64,000 nucleotides of DNA from Comamonas testosteroni (GCF_014076415.1 NZ_CP043568.1:2480001-2544000), one strand, 5' to 3'; positions 1-9,179 are shown, numbered from the stretch's first letter. Numbers and translations: made by a program. The notes: a model not told the origin generated them from the letters alone.

Positions 1-398
1 TACTGTTTCGCAGATGCCTGGGCGTGATCCATCGCATCGATGATGGCCACGCCGGTCTGCTGTACGCCGGGGGCGTTGAAGCCCGGGCCAGGCGTGACGG
101 CCGGGTGGCTGAGCAGCTTCTCGGTCATGCTGGGTGGCGCGGCAGGCGCGCTGACCTGTGCGGGGGCTGGCGGCTTGGTGGCTGGCTCGGGAACTGCCTG
201 CTCGGTGGAGTTCAGATAGTCGTTGTAGCGCTTGTAGGCCTGACGGTCGGTACGGGTCTGCTCTTGCTGCTGCGAATGCTTGAGATATTGATAGGCGACC
301 GTACCCAGAATCAGTGCTGCCACCAGAAACGCGGCAATAGCGGTGACGACGAGGTTTTCGTCGGAGCGCTGAGGCGCTTGATGGGTGGCGGTGGACAT
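1..398 (-). CDS. Membrane-anchored hypothetical protein, C-terminus cut by window edge
   Basis: An open frame on the minus strand runs from an ATG at 398 (an alternative in-frame ATG lies at 416) off the left edge, so the C-terminus is missing. The visible part starts with a short polar segment (MSTATHQAPQRSDEN), then one hydrophobic helix at about residues 17-39, then a charged Gln-rich stretch and a Pro/Ala-rich linker. This is a single-span membrane protein with a periplasmic or cytoplasmic low-complexity region. I do not recognise the family. It is co-directional with azoR, which lies upstream on the same strand and has its own terminator between the two, so they are probably not co-transcribed. 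Confidence 0.6.
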   Translation of the reverse strand, partial: MSTATHQAPQRSDENLVVTAIAAFLVAALILGTVAYQYLKHSQQQEQTRTDRQAYKRYNDYLNSTEQAVPEPATKPPAPAQVSAPAAPPSMTEKLLSHPAVTPGPGFNAPGVQQTGVAIIDAMDHAQASAKQ

Positions 399-580
399 GG
401 GGCGAGAAGCTGGCATCTGGGAAAACACGTCCGAGTCAACCGGGACTCGGACCTGATAGGTATCGAACTGTTTTCAGAGTATCAAAAACAGCGGGTTCAG
501 GCCTGCAGATCGGCAGTTTTTTCCAGAACTTCAGTCGGAAATGTCCGAAGCCTTGGTCGTGAGCAAGTTTGTTGCGCAAA

Positions 581-614
581 AAAAGCCGGTACGCCATGGG
601 CGGTACCGGCTTTT
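581..614 (-). terminator. Rho-independent terminator of azoR
   Basis: A perfect inverted repeat (581-592 with 603-614, core GCCGGTAC) ends in a run of T on the minus strand (A run 578-584 on plus). It lies 17 bases past the azoR stop codon, as expected for its terminator. Confidence 0.85.
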
Positions 615-630
615 GCAGCTCTGCCAGCTA

Positions 631-1248
631 TCAGGCAGCAACGGCTTGTGCTTGTTCGATCTGGGCCTTGGCAGCTTCCATGGCAGCAGCCTTGGCGTCG
701 GGGCCCATGGCCACGCCTTCAGCGCGCACGATGGTCACGTCGGTCACGCCCATGAAGCCGAAGATCACCTTCAGATAGCTTTCCTGGTGTTCCATGGCCT
801 GGCCCGCGTCGCTGGTGGAGTATGCGCCGCCGCGAGCGGAAGCGACAATGACCTTCTTGTCGCCGGCCAGGCCCACGGGGCCGGTAGCGGTGTACTTGAA
901 CGTACGGCCAGCCTGGGCGATGCGGTCCAGCCAGGCCTTCAGCTGCGAGGGAATGGTGAAGTTGTAGAAGGGAGCGCCCACGACGATCACGTCAGCTGCG
1001 AGGAACTGGCTGACCAGGGCTTCGGAGACAGCGTTTTCCTGACGTTCGACTTCGGTGGCAGCGGCCTGGCCGGTGCGAAAGCCCAGAGACTGCGCGCTCA
1101 GGTGGCTGGGGGCGCTCACGGCCAGATCCAGGTAGTCCACCTTGGCTTCGGGGTTGGCCTGCTTGAGGCTGGCAACGATATCTGCTGTCAGTGCGCGGGT
1201 CACGGAATTGGAGCCAGTGATGGAAGAGTCGATGTGCAGGATTTGCAT
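631..1248 (-). CDS. azoR: FMN-dependent NADH-azoreductase
   Basis: A 205-residue protein beginning [20 protein letters not shown], the classic flavodoxin-like N-terminus of AzoR/AcpD enzymes (first beta strand followed by the Ser-rich FMN phosphate-binding loop). The segment [20 protein letters not shown], around residues 85-105, is the conserved azoreductase FMN isoalloxazine-binding region, and ASARGGAYS follows near 135-145. The enzyme is a cytosolic FMN-bound homodimer that reduces quinones and azo bonds with NADH. The frame stays open to 1344, but the ATG at 1248 gives the family-standard N-terminus and length. It is divergent from a LysR regulator at 1443, which by analogy is likely to control it. 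Confidence 0.93.
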   Translation of the reverse strand: MQILHIDSSITGSNSVTRALTADIVASLKQANPEAKVDYLDLAVSAPSHLSAQSLGFRTGQAAATEVERQENAVSEALVSQFLAADVIVVGAPFYNFTIPSQLKAWLDRIAQAGRTFKYTATGPVGLAGDKKVIVASARGGAYSTSDAGQAMEHQESYLKVIFGFMGVTDVTIVRAEGVAMGPDAKAAAMEAAKAQIEQAQAVAA

Positions 1249-1442
1249 ATTGGTACCTATACCTCTAAAAATGAGTAAGAGAGCACTTCTTGCCCAGCCC
1301 GGATGCTGCGTTGCGGCAAAACAGTGATTCGTTTTGAATTGCAATGGGATAGATTGTAGATTTGTTTAGATTCGGCAATAAGTCTGCAAAAATGCGATAG
1401 ATCGTTCCAAATATCAATTCAATCGAGTCCAAGGATATATGC
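1249..1442. promoter_or_regulatory. Divergent azoR / lysR control region
   Basis: 194 AT-rich bases between divergent starts. It contains several T-N11-A type sequences typical of LysR sites (for example around 1350-1372) and an 8-base inverted repeat TTGAATTG/CAATTCAA with arms near 1334 and 1418. That these are operators is an inference from the LysR-azoreductase arrangement. Confidence 0.5.
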
Positions 1443-2384
1443 ATGGTGGATCTCAACGACATGCTGTACTTCGTCGAAGTGGTCGAGCGTGGCGGCTTTG
1501 CCGCTGCGGGGCGAGCACTGGGCATTCCCAAGTCGCGCCTCTCGCGCCGTGTTGCCGAGTTGGAGGCCCATCTTGGGGTGCGCTTGCTGCAACGCACCAC
1601 CCGCAAGCTGTCTCTGACGCAAGTGGGGGAGACCTTTCTGCGTCATGGCCAGGCCATGCGCGATGCAGCCTTGGCCGCATCGGATGCCGTGGCCGAAGTC
1701 CAGACCGAGCCGCGCGGCACCATTCGTGTGACCTGTCCGGTGACACTCGCGCAGACGGTGCTGGGTGAGCTGATGCCCGAATTCCTCAAGCGCTGCCCGC
1801 TGGTGCAGGTGGAGATGCAAGTCACCAACCGCCCTGTCAATCTGGTCGAGGAGGGGGTGGATGTCGCATTGCGCGTGCGTGCCACTCTGGAGGACAGCGG
1901 CTCCATGGTCGTCAAGCGACTCGACAGCTCACGCCAGATTCTGGTGGCCAGCCCCGATCTGCTGCAGCGCCAGGGCACGCCCAGGTCGCTGGAGGACTTG
2001 CAGTTGCTGGACAGCATGGCGATGACGGCGGTCGACGGCCATTCCAGTCTGCTGCTCGTCGGGCCCGAAGGCAAGGAGCACCGGCTGCAACTGGAGCCGC
2101 GCTATGTGGTCGACGATCTGCTGACGCTGAAGTTTGCGGCCCTGGCCGGCAGCGGCATGTGCTGGCTGCCTGACTATATGTGTCAGGACGAACTGACCCA
2201 GGGTACTCTGGTGCAGTTGCTGCCGCAATGGGCGCCTCCGCGCGGCATTGTGCATGCGGTGTTTCCCTCGCGGCGCGGGCTGGCGCCGGCAGTCCGGCAT
2301 TTTCTGGACTTCCTTGGCGAGCGCATGCCGGGCAGCAGCATCTCTGCCGCGCAGAAGGCTGCATCGGCCTCGGCGCCGCATTAG
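1443..2384 (+). CDS. LysR family transcriptional regulator
   Basis: A 313-residue LysR protein. Residues about 1-60 form the winged helix-turn-helix (MLYFVEVVERGGFAAAGRAL, with IPKSRLSRRVAELE as recognition helix), followed by the linker helix and a substrate-binding-type effector domain (about 90-295). The start follows an AAGGA ribosome site at about 1430. Position divergent to azoR suggests that it regulates the azoreductase, probably in response to a quinone, phenolic or electrophile; the inducer cannot be read from sequence. The last 15 residues are Ala/Ser-rich and probably disordered. Confidence 0.92.
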   Translation: MVDLNDMLYFVEVVERGGFAAAGRALGIPKSRLSRRVAELEAHLGVRLLQRTTRKLSLTQVGETFLRHGQAMRDAALAASDAVAEVQTEPRGTIRVTCPVTLAQTVLGELMPEFLKRCPLVQVEMQVTNRPVNLVEEGVDVALRVRATLEDSGSMVVKRLDSSRQILVASPDLLQRQGTPRSLEDLQLLDSMAMTAVDGHSSLLLVGPEGKEHRLQLEPRYVVDDLLTLKFAALAGSGMCWLPDYMCQDELTQGTLVQLLPQWAPPRGIVHAVFPSRRGLAPAVRHFLDFLGERMPGSSISAAQKAASASAPH

Positions 2385-2466
2385 CTTCTGCCCATAAGGT
2401 AACAACAAAACATTCGTTGGGATTTGTGCAGGCCCTGCCCACAATGACTGCCTTGTTATCAGATCA

Positions 2467-2507
2467 GGAGCGCGCCGGGCTTTTTCCTCTCGCCCGGCTG
2501 GCGCTCC
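2467..2507 (+). other. Strong hairpin in the leader of the hydrolase gene
   Basis: GGAGCGC-GCCGGGC at 2467-2480 can pair with GCCCGGC-TG-GCGCTCC at 2492-2507, leaving a pyrimidine-rich loop. It lies about 10 bases before the AGGAGG ribosome site of the gene starting at 2526. It could be a terminator-like end for the LysR transcript or a leader structure; no T run follows. Confidence 0.5.
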
Positions 2508-2525
2508 GAGATTACAGGAGGCAGC

Positions 2526-3113
2526 ATGACATCCCCATTTCGCATCGTGATCGTGCCTGGATGGCGCAACTCCGGTCCAAGCCATTGGCAAAGCCTGTGG
2601 GCAGAGCAGCTGGAAGGGGCTGTGCGTGTACAGCAGCAGGACTGGCTGGTGCCGCACCGCGATGCATGGGTTGGGGAGCTGGAGAAAGTCTTGCTCTCCG
2701 ATGAGCGTCCTGCCGTCATCGTGGCTCACAGCCTGGGCTGCATCACGACCGCGCATCTGGGCGAGGCCGCTGCGGCGTGCGTGCATGGCGCCTTGCTGGT
2801 GGCTCCGGCCGATCCCGAGCGCCGAGCCCAGCTGGCCGACTTCGCTCCCGTGCCCTATGCGCCGCTGCCCTATCGCAGCGTGCTGGTGGCCAGCAGCAAT
2901 GATCCGTTCTGCCCCATACGCCGTGCGGGCGCTTATGCCAGGGCCTGGGGTAGCGAGCTGGTGCGCTTGCAGAACGCCGGACACATCAATATCGAATCGG
3001 GCTTTGGCGCCTGGCCGCTGGGACTGGCGCTGCTGCAGTCGTTGACCGAGCAGGGCGGCTGGAATGCCCAGACCTCGGCCCGGCCCTTGCAGTCAGCTGC
3101 ACTTTCGGCTTGA
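2526..3113 (+). CDS. RBBP9/YdeN-type alpha/beta hydrolase
   Basis: A 195-residue protein beginning with the YdeN/RBBP9 hallmark IVPGWRNSGPSHWQS (residues about 7-22). The nucleophile elbow is AHSLGC (Ser around residue 67), the acid is in SSNDPFC (about 127-133), and the histidine is in NAGHINIESGFG (about 157-168), so the serine-hydrolase triad is complete. The start at 2526 is preceded by AGGAGG. These are small cytosolic serine hydrolases of mostly unknown substrate. It sits just upstream of the sulfate importer in the same orientation, but 217 bases and a repeat separate them. Confidence 0.88.
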   Translation: MTSPFRIVIVPGWRNSGPSHWQSLWAEQLEGAVRVQQQDWLVPHRDAWVGELEKVLLSDERPAVIVAHSLGCITTAHLGEAAAACVHGALLVAPADPERRAQLADFAPVPYAPLPYRSVLVASSNDPFCPIRRAGAYARAWGSELVRLQNAGHINIESGFGAWPLGLALLQSLTEQGGWNAQTSARPLQSAALSA

Positions 3114-3145
3114 AGTCCTTGTTCAGTTTTCCGATCATGCTTTTC

Positions 3146-3193
3146 TTTTGATAGCTGCAGGCGCTTTCTGATAAAGCACTTCCAGCTATTTTT
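3146..3193. repeat. Dispersed Comamonadaceae-type palindromic repeat, copy A
   Basis: ATAGCTGCAGGCGCTTT at 3151-3167 faces AAAGCACTTCCAGCTAT at 3173-3189 as an imperfect palindrome flanked by T-rich bases. Similar units occur at 22448-22492 and 27357-27399 in this window. From memory, short elements of this shape (TAGCTGC...GCGCTT) are abundant in Comamonadaceae genomes. Confidence 0.6.
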
Positions 3194-3330
3194 GCATTGG
3201 CCTTGCGTGCTGTTTCATTCTTTATATTGAATTTCGGAAAAACAAAGAAAAATATATTCTTTTGAGTTTTAAGGAGTCGTTCGCACAATGTGTACATCTA
3301 TACACATTGCTCAAGAAAAGGCCGCGAACC

Positions 3331-4332
3331 ATGCATTCCGTGAAGCTCAAGACATTGTTGGCATCCATCGCACTGGCAGCAGCAGGCGCTGCCTCGGCGC
3401 AAACTCAGCTGCTCAATGTCTCCTATGATGTGGCGCGCGAGTTCTACAAGGATTACAACGCTGCCTTTATCGCCCATTACAAGAAGACCAAGGGCGTGGA
3501 CATCAAGGTGGACCAGTCTCATGGCGGCTCCAGTGCTCAGGCCCGCGCTGTCAATGACGGTCTGGCTGCCGATGTGGTGACCTTCAACACGACCACCGAT
3601 GTGGATTTCCTGGCCCAGAACGGCGTGGTCGCCAAGGACTGGAACAAGAAGTTCCCGCACGATGCATCGCCCACGACATCGACCATGCTGTTCCTGGTGC
3701 GCAACGGCAACCCCAAGAACATCAAGGACTGGTCCGATCTGGTGCGTCCCGACGTGAAGGTCGTGGTGGTCAACCCCAAGACTGGCGGCAATGGTCGCTA
3801 CGCCTATCTGGCAGCCTGGGGCTCGGTGCGTGAAAAGGGCGGCACCGATGCGCAAGCCGCCGAATTCGTGCAAAAGCTCTACAAGAACGTGCCCGTGCTG
3901 GGCAAGGGCGGCCGCGATGCGACCAGCATCTTCTTGCAGCGCAATATCGGCGATGTGCTGATCACTTTCGAATCCGAAGTTGTATCCGTGGACCGTGAAT
4001 TCGGCCAGGGCAAGGTCGACGCCGTCTACCCATCAGTGAGCATCGTGGCCGAGAACCCTGTGGCCGTGGTCGAGCGCACTGTGGCCAAGAAGGGAACCAC
4101 CCAGCTGGCCACCGACTATCTGCAGTGGCTGTACTCTGACGAAGCCCAGGAAATCGCTGCCAAGCATGCGATCCGCCCTCGCTCCGAAGCGGTGCTCAAG
4201 AAGCACGCCGACCAGTTCAAGCCCATCAAGCAGTTCACCGTGGCCAAGTACTTCGGCTCTCTGACCGAAGCGCAGAAGGTGCACTTCAACGATGGCGGCC
4301 AGTTCGACAAGCTGTATACCCCCGGTAAGTAA
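3331..4332 (+). CDS. sbp: Sulfate ABC transporter periplasmic binding protein
   Basis: 333 residues from ATG 3331, starting with a Sec signal peptide (MHSVKLKTLLASIALAAAGA, cleavage after the ASA at about residue 24). The mature part begins TQLLNVSYDVAREFYKDYN and carries the sulfate-binding signature QSHGGSSAQARAV and the segment DVVTFNTTTD, all typical of Sbp/CysP. It binds sulfate (or thiosulfate) in the periplasm and delivers it to CysT-CysW-CysA, encoded directly downstream. The frame is open from 3262, but an upstream start would bury the signal peptide, so 3331 is preferred. Confidence 0.93.
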   Translation: MHSVKLKTLLASIALAAAGAASAQTQLLNVSYDVAREFYKDYNAAFIAHYKKTKGVDIKVDQSHGGSSAQARAVNDGLAADVVTFNTTTDVDFLAQNGVVAKDWNKKFPHDASPTTSTMLFLVRNGNPKNIKDWSDLVRPDVKVVVVNPKTGGNGRYAYLAAWGSVREKGGTDAQAAEFVQKLYKNVPVLGKGGRDATSIFLQRNIGDVLITFESEVVSVDREFGQGKVDAVYPSVSIVAENPVAVVERTVAKKGTTQLATDYLQWLYSDEAQEIAAKHAIRPRSEAVLKKHADQFKPIKQFTVAKYFGSLTEAQKVHFNDGGQFDKLYTPGK

Positions 4333-4335
4333 CCG

Positions 4336-4420
4336 GCTCCCCCCTGGGCCGCTTTGCGGCTTTCTCCTCTCCCGCTGAGCGGGAGGGACAACACCCTCGC
4401 TGCGGGACGGCCCTTGCTCG
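4336..4420. repeat. GC-rich intergenic repeat with hairpins, sbp-cysT gap
   Basis: This contains CCGCTTTGCGG and a perfect stem CTCCCGC-TGA-GCGGGAG (4369-4385), followed by ACGGCCCTTGCTCG. A related unit (CTGAGGCGCT...GCGCCTT...GGCGGCCCTGGCTTG) lies after cysA at 7546-7620. It may act as an mRNA stabiliser or attenuator separating the abundant binding protein from the permease genes; this role is inferred. Confidence 0.55.
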
Positions 4421-4487
4421 ATGTTTTCGAGCTGGGCCGTGCTTGATTGACCTTCAGTGAAATCCACCCCCCGTTTCGTCCTTGAAT

Positions 4488-5345
4488 ATGTCCTCTGCTG
4501 CTCTAGCCCCACGCAAGGCGCGTAGTGCCAAGCGAGTGTTGCCCGGTTTCGGGTTGACGCTGGGCTACACCATTTTCTATCTGAGCATCATCGTGCTCAT
4601 CCCGCTGGTAGCCCTGCTGTTCAAAAGCTTCTCATTGACCTGGGAGCAGTTCTGGACTGCGGTCTCGGCACCGGCCGTGGTCGCTTCGTATGAGCTGTCC
4701 TTCACCATGTCCTTTATCGCAGCCTGTGTGAACGTGGTGTTCGGCATGCTGATTGCCTGGGTGCTGGTGCGTTACCAGTTCCCCGGCAAGAAGGTGGTGG
4801 ATGCGCTGGTCGATCTGCCGTTTGCGCTGCCCACGGCCGTGGCCGGTATTTCGCTGTCGGCGCTGTATGCGGGTAACGGCTGGATCGGGCAGTACTTCGA
4901 GTCGCTGGGCATTCAGATGGCCTACAACCCCAAGGGCATCGCCATTGCATTGATCTTCATCGGTCTGCCTTTTGTGGTGCGTACCGTGCAGCCGGTGCTG
5001 GAAGACTTCGAGAAGGAGCTGGAAGAGGCGGCAACCAGCCTTGGGGCATCGCGCTGGCAGATTTTCTACAAAGTCATACTGCCGCATATCGGCCCGGCGC
5101 TGCTGACCGGTTTCGCCATGGCTTTTGCGCGCGCCGTGGGTGAGTATGGCTCGGTGATCTTCATTGCCGGCAACATTCCCATGGTTTCGGAAATCACTCC
5201 GCTGATCATCATGGCCAAGCTGGATCAACACGATGTGGCGGGTGCCACGGCCGTGGCCGTGGTGATGCTGCTGATCTCTTTTGTATTGCTGCTGCTGATC
5301 AACGCACTGCAGGCATGGCAGCGCAAGGCGCAGGGAGGCCGCTGA
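4488..5345 (+). CDS. cysT: Sulfate ABC transporter permease CysT
   Basis: A 285-residue inner-membrane permease. After a basic cytoplasmic N-terminus come six predicted membrane segments, and the EAA loop [20 protein letters not shown] (around 185-205) that docks on the ATPase. Sequence such as [14 protein letters not shown] and [15 protein letters not shown] is characteristic of CysT/CysU. It forms the heterodimeric channel with CysW. The ATG at 4488 is chosen over a TTG two codons upstream. Its stop is one base before the cysW start, so the two are translationally coupled. Confidence 0.93.
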   Translation: MSSAALAPRKARSAKRVLPGFGLTLGYTIFYLSIIVLIPLVALLFKSFSLTWEQFWTAVSAPAVVASYELSFTMSFIAACVNVVFGMLIAWVLVRYQFPGKKVVDALVDLPFALPTAVAGISLSALYAGNGWIGQYFESLGIQMAYNPKGIAIALIFIGLPFVVRTVQPVLEDFEKELEEAATSLGASRWQIFYKVILPHIGPALLTGFAMAFARAVGEYGSVIFIAGNIPMVSEITPLIIMAKLDQHDVAGATAVAVVMLLISFVLLLLINALQAWQRKAQGGR

Positions 5346-5346
5346 G

Positions 5347-6387
5347 ATGTCTTCGATTCACGCAGCCATTCAGGCGCTGTTCCCCAATCTGCTGCCCATC
5401 TGGGCGCATCTTTTCACCATCGTCGCCATTGCTCTGGTGGTCCTGGTCGCCCTGTACAAGATCACGGCTCCGCCCAAGACAGCAAAGCTCGAGAAAATGA
5501 CCACGACCGAGCCACGCTGGGTGCGCTGGGTTCTGACCACAGTGGCCCTGCTGTTCATGCTGATCTTCCTGATCCTGCCATTGCTGTCCGTTTTTGGCGA
5601 AGCATTGCGCAAGGGCTGGGATGTCTATGTCACCTCGCTGGGCGAGCCCGATGCGATCTCGTCCATCAAGCTTACGCTGATCACGGCGCTGATTGCCGTG
5701 CCCTTGAATCTGGTCTTCGGTGTGGCGGCCGCGTGGTGTATTGCCAAGTACGAGTTCAAGGGCAAGGCATTCCTGACGACCTTGATCGATTTGCCGTTCT
5801 CCATCTCGCCCGTGGTCGCAGGTCTGATGTATGTGCTGGTGTTCGGTGCCAATGGCTGGCTGGGCCCCTGGCTGGCCGAGCACAACATTCAGATCATCTT
5901 TGCCGTACCCGGCATTGTGCTGGCCACCGTGTTCGTGACCTTTCCCTTCATCGCTCGGGAGCTGATCCCGTTGATGCAGGCCCAGGGCAGCGACGAAGAG
6001 CAGGCTGCTATCGTGCTTGGAGCCTCGGGCTGGCAGACCTTCTGGAATGTCACCTTGCCCAATATCAAATGGGGTCTGGTCTATGGGGTGATTCTGTGCA
6101 ACGCCCGTGCCATGGGCGAATTCGGTGCCGTGTCCGTGGTCTCCGGTCATATCCGGGGCCAGACCAACACCATGCCCTTGCACGTGGAAGTGCTGTATGC
6201 CGACTACCAGGCGGCTGCCGCATTTGCCGTGGCATCGCTGCTGGCGCTGCTGGCGCTGGTGACGCTGGTGATCAAGTCACTCGCCGAGTGGCGTGCCGAG
6301 CAGCAGGCCAAGGCCGCAGCCGAAGCACCACCCGAGCGCCCAGGCCAGATCAGCCTCGCAACGAACAAAACCGCCAAGGCAGCCTGA
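5347..6387 (+). CDS. cysW: Sulfate ABC transporter permease CysW
   Basis: 346 residues from ATG 5347, preceded by GGGAGG inside the cysT end. The core from about residue 55 is a typical CysW permease with the EAA loop [20 protein letters not shown] and the family segment [20 protein letters not shown]. The first 50 residues add an extra hydrophobic helix (about 17-38), making it longer than the usual ~290 residues. An in-frame ATG at 5497 ([11 protein letters not shown]) would give the standard length, but it lacks as good a ribosome site. It partners with CysT and CysA in sulfate import. Confidence 0.9.
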   Translation: MSSIHAAIQALFPNLLPIWAHLFTIVAIALVVLVALYKITAPPKTAKLEKMTTTEPRWVRWVLTTVALLFMLIFLILPLLSVFGEALRKGWDVYVTSLGEPDAISSIKLTLITALIAVPLNLVFGVAAAWCIAKYEFKGKAFLTTLIDLPFSISPVVAGLMYVLVFGANGWLGPWLAEHNIQIIFAVPGIVLATVFVTFPFIARELIPLMQAQGSDEEQAAIVLGASGWQTFWNVTLPNIKWGLVYGVILCNARAMGEFGAVSVVSGHIRGQTNTMPLHVEVLYADYQAAAAFAVASLLALLALVTLVIKSLAEWRAEQQAKAAAEAPPERPGQISLATNKTAKAA

Positions 6388-6416
6388 GCTGCCCGGGTCA
6401 GAACAAGAGATTCATC

Positions 6417-7544
6417 ATGAGTATCGAAATTCGTAATGTCAGCAAGCAGTTCGGCGATTTTCAGGCCCTGCGCGATGTGAGTCTGGATATCAAATCGGGC
6501 GAACTGATCGCCTTGCTCGGCCCATCGGGCTGCGGCAAGACCACGCTGCTGCGCATCATCGCGGGTCTGGAGACTGCCGACGTGGGTAGCATCCACTTCA
6601 GTGGAGAAGACACCACCGATGTGCATGTGCGCGATCGCAACGTGGGCTTTGTGTTCCAGCACTATGCGCTGTTCCGCCACATGACCGTGTTCGAGAACGT
6701 GGCTTTCGGCCTTCGTGTCAAGCCGCGCAAGGAACGCCCCAGCGAGGCCGTCATCAAGGAAAAGGTCATGAAGCTGCTCAAGCTGGTGCAGCTGGACTGG
6801 ATTGCAGAGCGCTATCCGTCGCAACTCTCGGGCGGCCAGCGTCAACGTATTGCACTGGCCCGTGCCCTGGCCGTCGAGCCCAAGGTGTTGCTGCTTGACG
6901 AGCCCTTTGGTGCGCTGGATGCCAAGGTGCGCAAGGAACTGCGTCGCTGGCTGCGTCAGTTGCATGACGAATTGCATGTGACTTCCATCTTCGTGACCCA
7001 CGACCAGGAAGAGGCGCTGGAAGTGGCGGACCGCGTCGTGGTCATCAACCAGGGCAAGATCGAACAGGAAGGCACGCCCCAGCAGGTCTGGGACAACCCC
7101 GCCACACCGTTTGTCTATGGTTTCCTGGGCGATGTGAACCTGTTCAAGGGGCGCGCCAGCGATGGCCGAGTCTATCTGGACGAAGGCATGCAGCTCGACA
7201 GCAGCGATGCGCGCGGTGCCCAGGACAGCCAGGCTTTTGCCTATGTGCGACCCCATGATCTGGAAGTGGAGCGCTATTCACCGGGCCAGAACCTCGACGC
7301 CCAGGGGCGTCCGACAGGCATTGTGGCCCAGCTTTCGCGCGCCATTGTGGTCGGCCCCATCGCCAGGCTGGAACTTATTCCCTCCGAGACCACACCAAAT
7401 GCCAGCCATGCCGGTGAAGAGGGGCTGATCGAAGCCCAGATTCCCGCACAGCAGTTCAAGGACATGGGTCTGCGCGAAGGTGAAACCCTGGTGGTGACGC
7501 CGCGCCGGGCCAAGGTGTTCCTGGATGAGGCGGCTGGGATTTGA
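6417..7544 (+). CDS. cysA: Sulfate/thiosulfate import ATP-binding protein CysA
   Basis: 375 residues. The Walker [10 protein letters not shown] is at 35-43, the signature [15 protein letters not shown] at about 138-152, Walker [12 protein letters not shown] follows, and the switch region is [15 protein letters not shown]. The C-terminal third (about 240-375) is the regulatory TOBE-like domain of CysA. It hydrolyses ATP at the cytoplasmic face to drive sulfate uptake through CysT/CysW. ATG 6417 is used although the frame is open far upstream inside cysW, because the protein must start with the standard [13 protein letters not shown] strand. It ends the sbp-cysTWA cluster; no cysteine-regulator gene is adjacent. 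Confidence 0.95.
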   Translation: MSIEIRNVSKQFGDFQALRDVSLDIKSGELIALLGPSGCGKTTLLRIIAGLETADVGSIHFSGEDTTDVHVRDRNVGFVFQHYALFRHMTVFENVAFGLRVKPRKERPSEAVIKEKVMKLLKLVQLDWIAERYPSQLSGGQRQRIALARALAVEPKVLLLDEPFGALDAKVRKELRRWLRQLHDELHVTSIFVTHDQEEALEVADRVVVINQGKIEQEGTPQQVWDNPATPFVYGFLGDVNLFKGRASDGRVYLDEGMQLDSSDARGAQDSQAFAYVRPHDLEVERYSPGQNLDAQGRPTGIVAQLSRAIVVGPIARLELIPSETTPNASHAGEEGLIEAQIPAQQFKDMGLREGETLVVTPRRAKVFLDEAAGI

Positions 7545-7545
7545 C

Positions 7546-7620
7546 ACCCTCTGAGGCGCTATGCGCCTTCCCCCTCTCGGGGATCACACAGGGTCGCCGC
7601 GAGGCGGCCCTGGCTTGCAG
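7546..7620. repeat. GC-rich repeat after cysA
   Basis: CTGAGGCGCT-ATG-GCGCC and GTCGCCGCGAGGCGGCCC form nested hairpins, resembling the unit at 4336-4420 between sbp and cysT. It lies immediately after the cysA stop and may end the cys transcript. Confidence 0.5.
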
Positions 7621-7700
7621 TCTTCTGCGAAGGAGTCATGCAGGCATCAGAGGGCGTTATCCTTGATGTTGGCATGATTCAGAAATTTCGCAGAAAGATA

Positions 7701-8204
7701 ATGATGCTTCAATGGTTTGAAACCGCGCCGCGGCGCATCCTGGCGCTGATCAGCGTCGCCTGTGTGGCCATGCTGGCGTTTGGCCTTTACTTGCAGCATG
7801 TGGTGGGCCTGGAGCCTTGCCCCATGTGCATCGTGCAGCGTTATGCACTGATTTTGGTAGCTATCTTCACAGGCTTGGCAAGCCTTAGAGGTCAAAAAGG
7901 CTGGTGGATGAGCTTTGGCATTCTGGCCCTGTTGACCAGCGGTTTCGGGGCGTTTGTAGCAGCACGCCAAAGCTGGCTGCAGTGGTATCCCCCCGAGTTC
8001 GCGACCTGCGGCCGTGACTTCTACGGCATGATCGAGCACTACTCCTTCAGCCGCTCCATCCCTATGATCTTCCAGGGCTCGGGCGACTGCGCTGCCATTG
8101 ACTGGACTTTGCTGGGCGGCTCCATTGCCAACTGGTCGTTTGTCTGCCTAGTGGCGTTTGTCGTGATTTTGGCGGTACTGCTGTTCAAGGGCGCGAAGCG
8201 CTGA
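7701..8204 (+). CDS. dsbB: Disulfide bond formation protein B
   Basis: A 167-residue four-helix inner-membrane protein. The first periplasmic loop carries the CxxC pair CPMC (around residue 36-39), next to the quinone-site arginine in IVQRYAL. The second loop has the second pair, Cys in FATCGRDFYGM and Cys in GSGDCAAIDW. DsbB reoxidises periplasmic DsbA and passes electrons to ubiquinone. The ATG at 7701 (or 7704) gives MLQWFETAPRR and the usual 160-175 residue length; an upstream in-frame start at 7638 would add a tail with no family match. A terminator follows at 8227. Confidence 0.92.
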   Translation: MMLQWFETAPRRILALISVACVAMLAFGLYLQHVVGLEPCPMCIVQRYALILVAIFTGLASLRGQKGWWMSFGILALLTSGFGAFVAARQSWLQWYPPEFATCGRDFYGMIEHYSFSRSIPMIFQGSGDCAAIDWTLLGGSIANWSFVCLVAFVVILAVLLFKGAKR

Positions 8205-8226
8205 ATCTCGTTGATGGCAATGCATT

Positions 8227-8263
8227 AAAAAACCCCGGCAAGCCTAAGCTGCCGGGGTTTTTT
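8227..8263. terminator. Bidirectional intrinsic terminator dsbB / gst
   Basis: A perfect stem AAAAAACCCCGGCA (8227-8240) with TGCCGGGGTTTTTT (8250-8263) between the convergent dsbB (ends 8204) and GST gene (ends 8324). U runs form in both directions. Confidence 0.93.
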
Positions 8264-8323
8264 AATGGTTCTGAAACGCTTGCCATAGCTGTCAATCACG
8301 CGTTCGCAGCTCTGGTTGCGCCA

Positions 8324-9040
8324 TCAGAGGCTTTCCACACTCTCGCCAACAAATGTCGGCCCCTTGCTGCCCGGCACCCAGCCTGGATAGGTTTCCATGA
8401 CTTCGGCAAACAGGGCCGAGTCAATCCAGCGTTGCAGCCAATGCTGCAGATGAGGCCATGGCTGCTCGTTCCACTGCGCTTCGTCGATGCGCGCGTACTG
8501 CCTTACGAAGGGGCGCAGTGCCATATCGGCCAGGCTGGGGTTCAGGCCGAACAGATAGCCGGTCTCCTCGAGCTGATCGTTCAGTGCCGACAGCCAGGTC
8601 AGCGCATCGGCCTGGGCCTGGTTCACTGCCTCGGCGTCGTGGCGCTCGGGGTATTTGCAGCGGTCAAGAGCCTGCTTGAAGAAGCCGTCATTGCGCTCGA
8701 TCAGGCCCAGCATGTCCTCCAGGCTGCCATGCGTGGGTTGCAGCCAGCCATCGGGGTCGTTGTCGCGCAGCGCATGCAGCATCACCTCCAGGCTCTGGTC
8801 GATGACTTTCCCATCCAGCAGCACCAGCACGGGCACCGTGCCCTTGGGCGATGCGTCGAGCAGTGCCTGCGGCTTGTTGCGCAGATTGATTTCACGCAGT
8901 TCACAAGCCAGGCCCGCATGGGCCAGCGCCAGACGGGCGCGAATGGCATAGGGGCAGCGGCGGAAGGAGTACAGGACGGGCAGGGTGGCGGCGGCAGTCA
9001 AGGCAGGTGTCTGATGAGATGAATGAAACCAAAGCGCCAT
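8324..9040 (-). CDS. Glutathione S-transferase family protein
   Basis: 238 residues. After about 20 residues, the thioredoxin-fold N-domain begins LPVLYSFRRCPYAIRARLAL with the RRCPY active-site motif and cis-proline region SPKGTVPVLVL; the all-helical C-domain follows (about 105-225), with LADMALRPFVRQYARID. This CPYA-type active site is typical of omega/beta-like or glutaredoxin-like bacterial GSTs. It acts in the cytosol in glutathione transfer or reduction; the substrate is unknown. It is convergent with dsbB and sits downstream of the AmpR-like gene on the same strand with a 139-base gap. Confidence 0.88.
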   Translation of the reverse strand: MALWFHSSHQTPALTAAATLPVLYSFRRCPYAIRARLALAHAGLACELREINLRNKPQALLDASPKGTVPVLVLLDGKVIDQSLEVMLHALRDNDPDGWLQPTHGSLEDMLGLIERNDGFFKQALDRCKYPERHDAEAVNQAQADALTWLSALNDQLEETGYLFGLNPSLADMALRPFVRQYARIDEAQWNEQPWPHLQHWLQRWIDSALFAEVMETYPGWVPGSKGPTFVGESVESL

Positions 9041-9179
9041 GGCGCTTGCTGGGCGTGTACTGTACCTGTTGCCCTGAAGCCATGCAGGCCTGTGCGGCTT
9101 AGATGTTTTGGAGTGCTCACGGATTGATGGCTTGAAACGATGGGCATGAAACGGTTTGATCCATTAAGGAGAGCTGGTT

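Noticed and set aside
5733..6416. Longer CysA starting inside cysW
   Set aside because: The upstream frame is a shadow of cysW; the ABC domain begins with the normal [13 protein letters not shown] at 6417.
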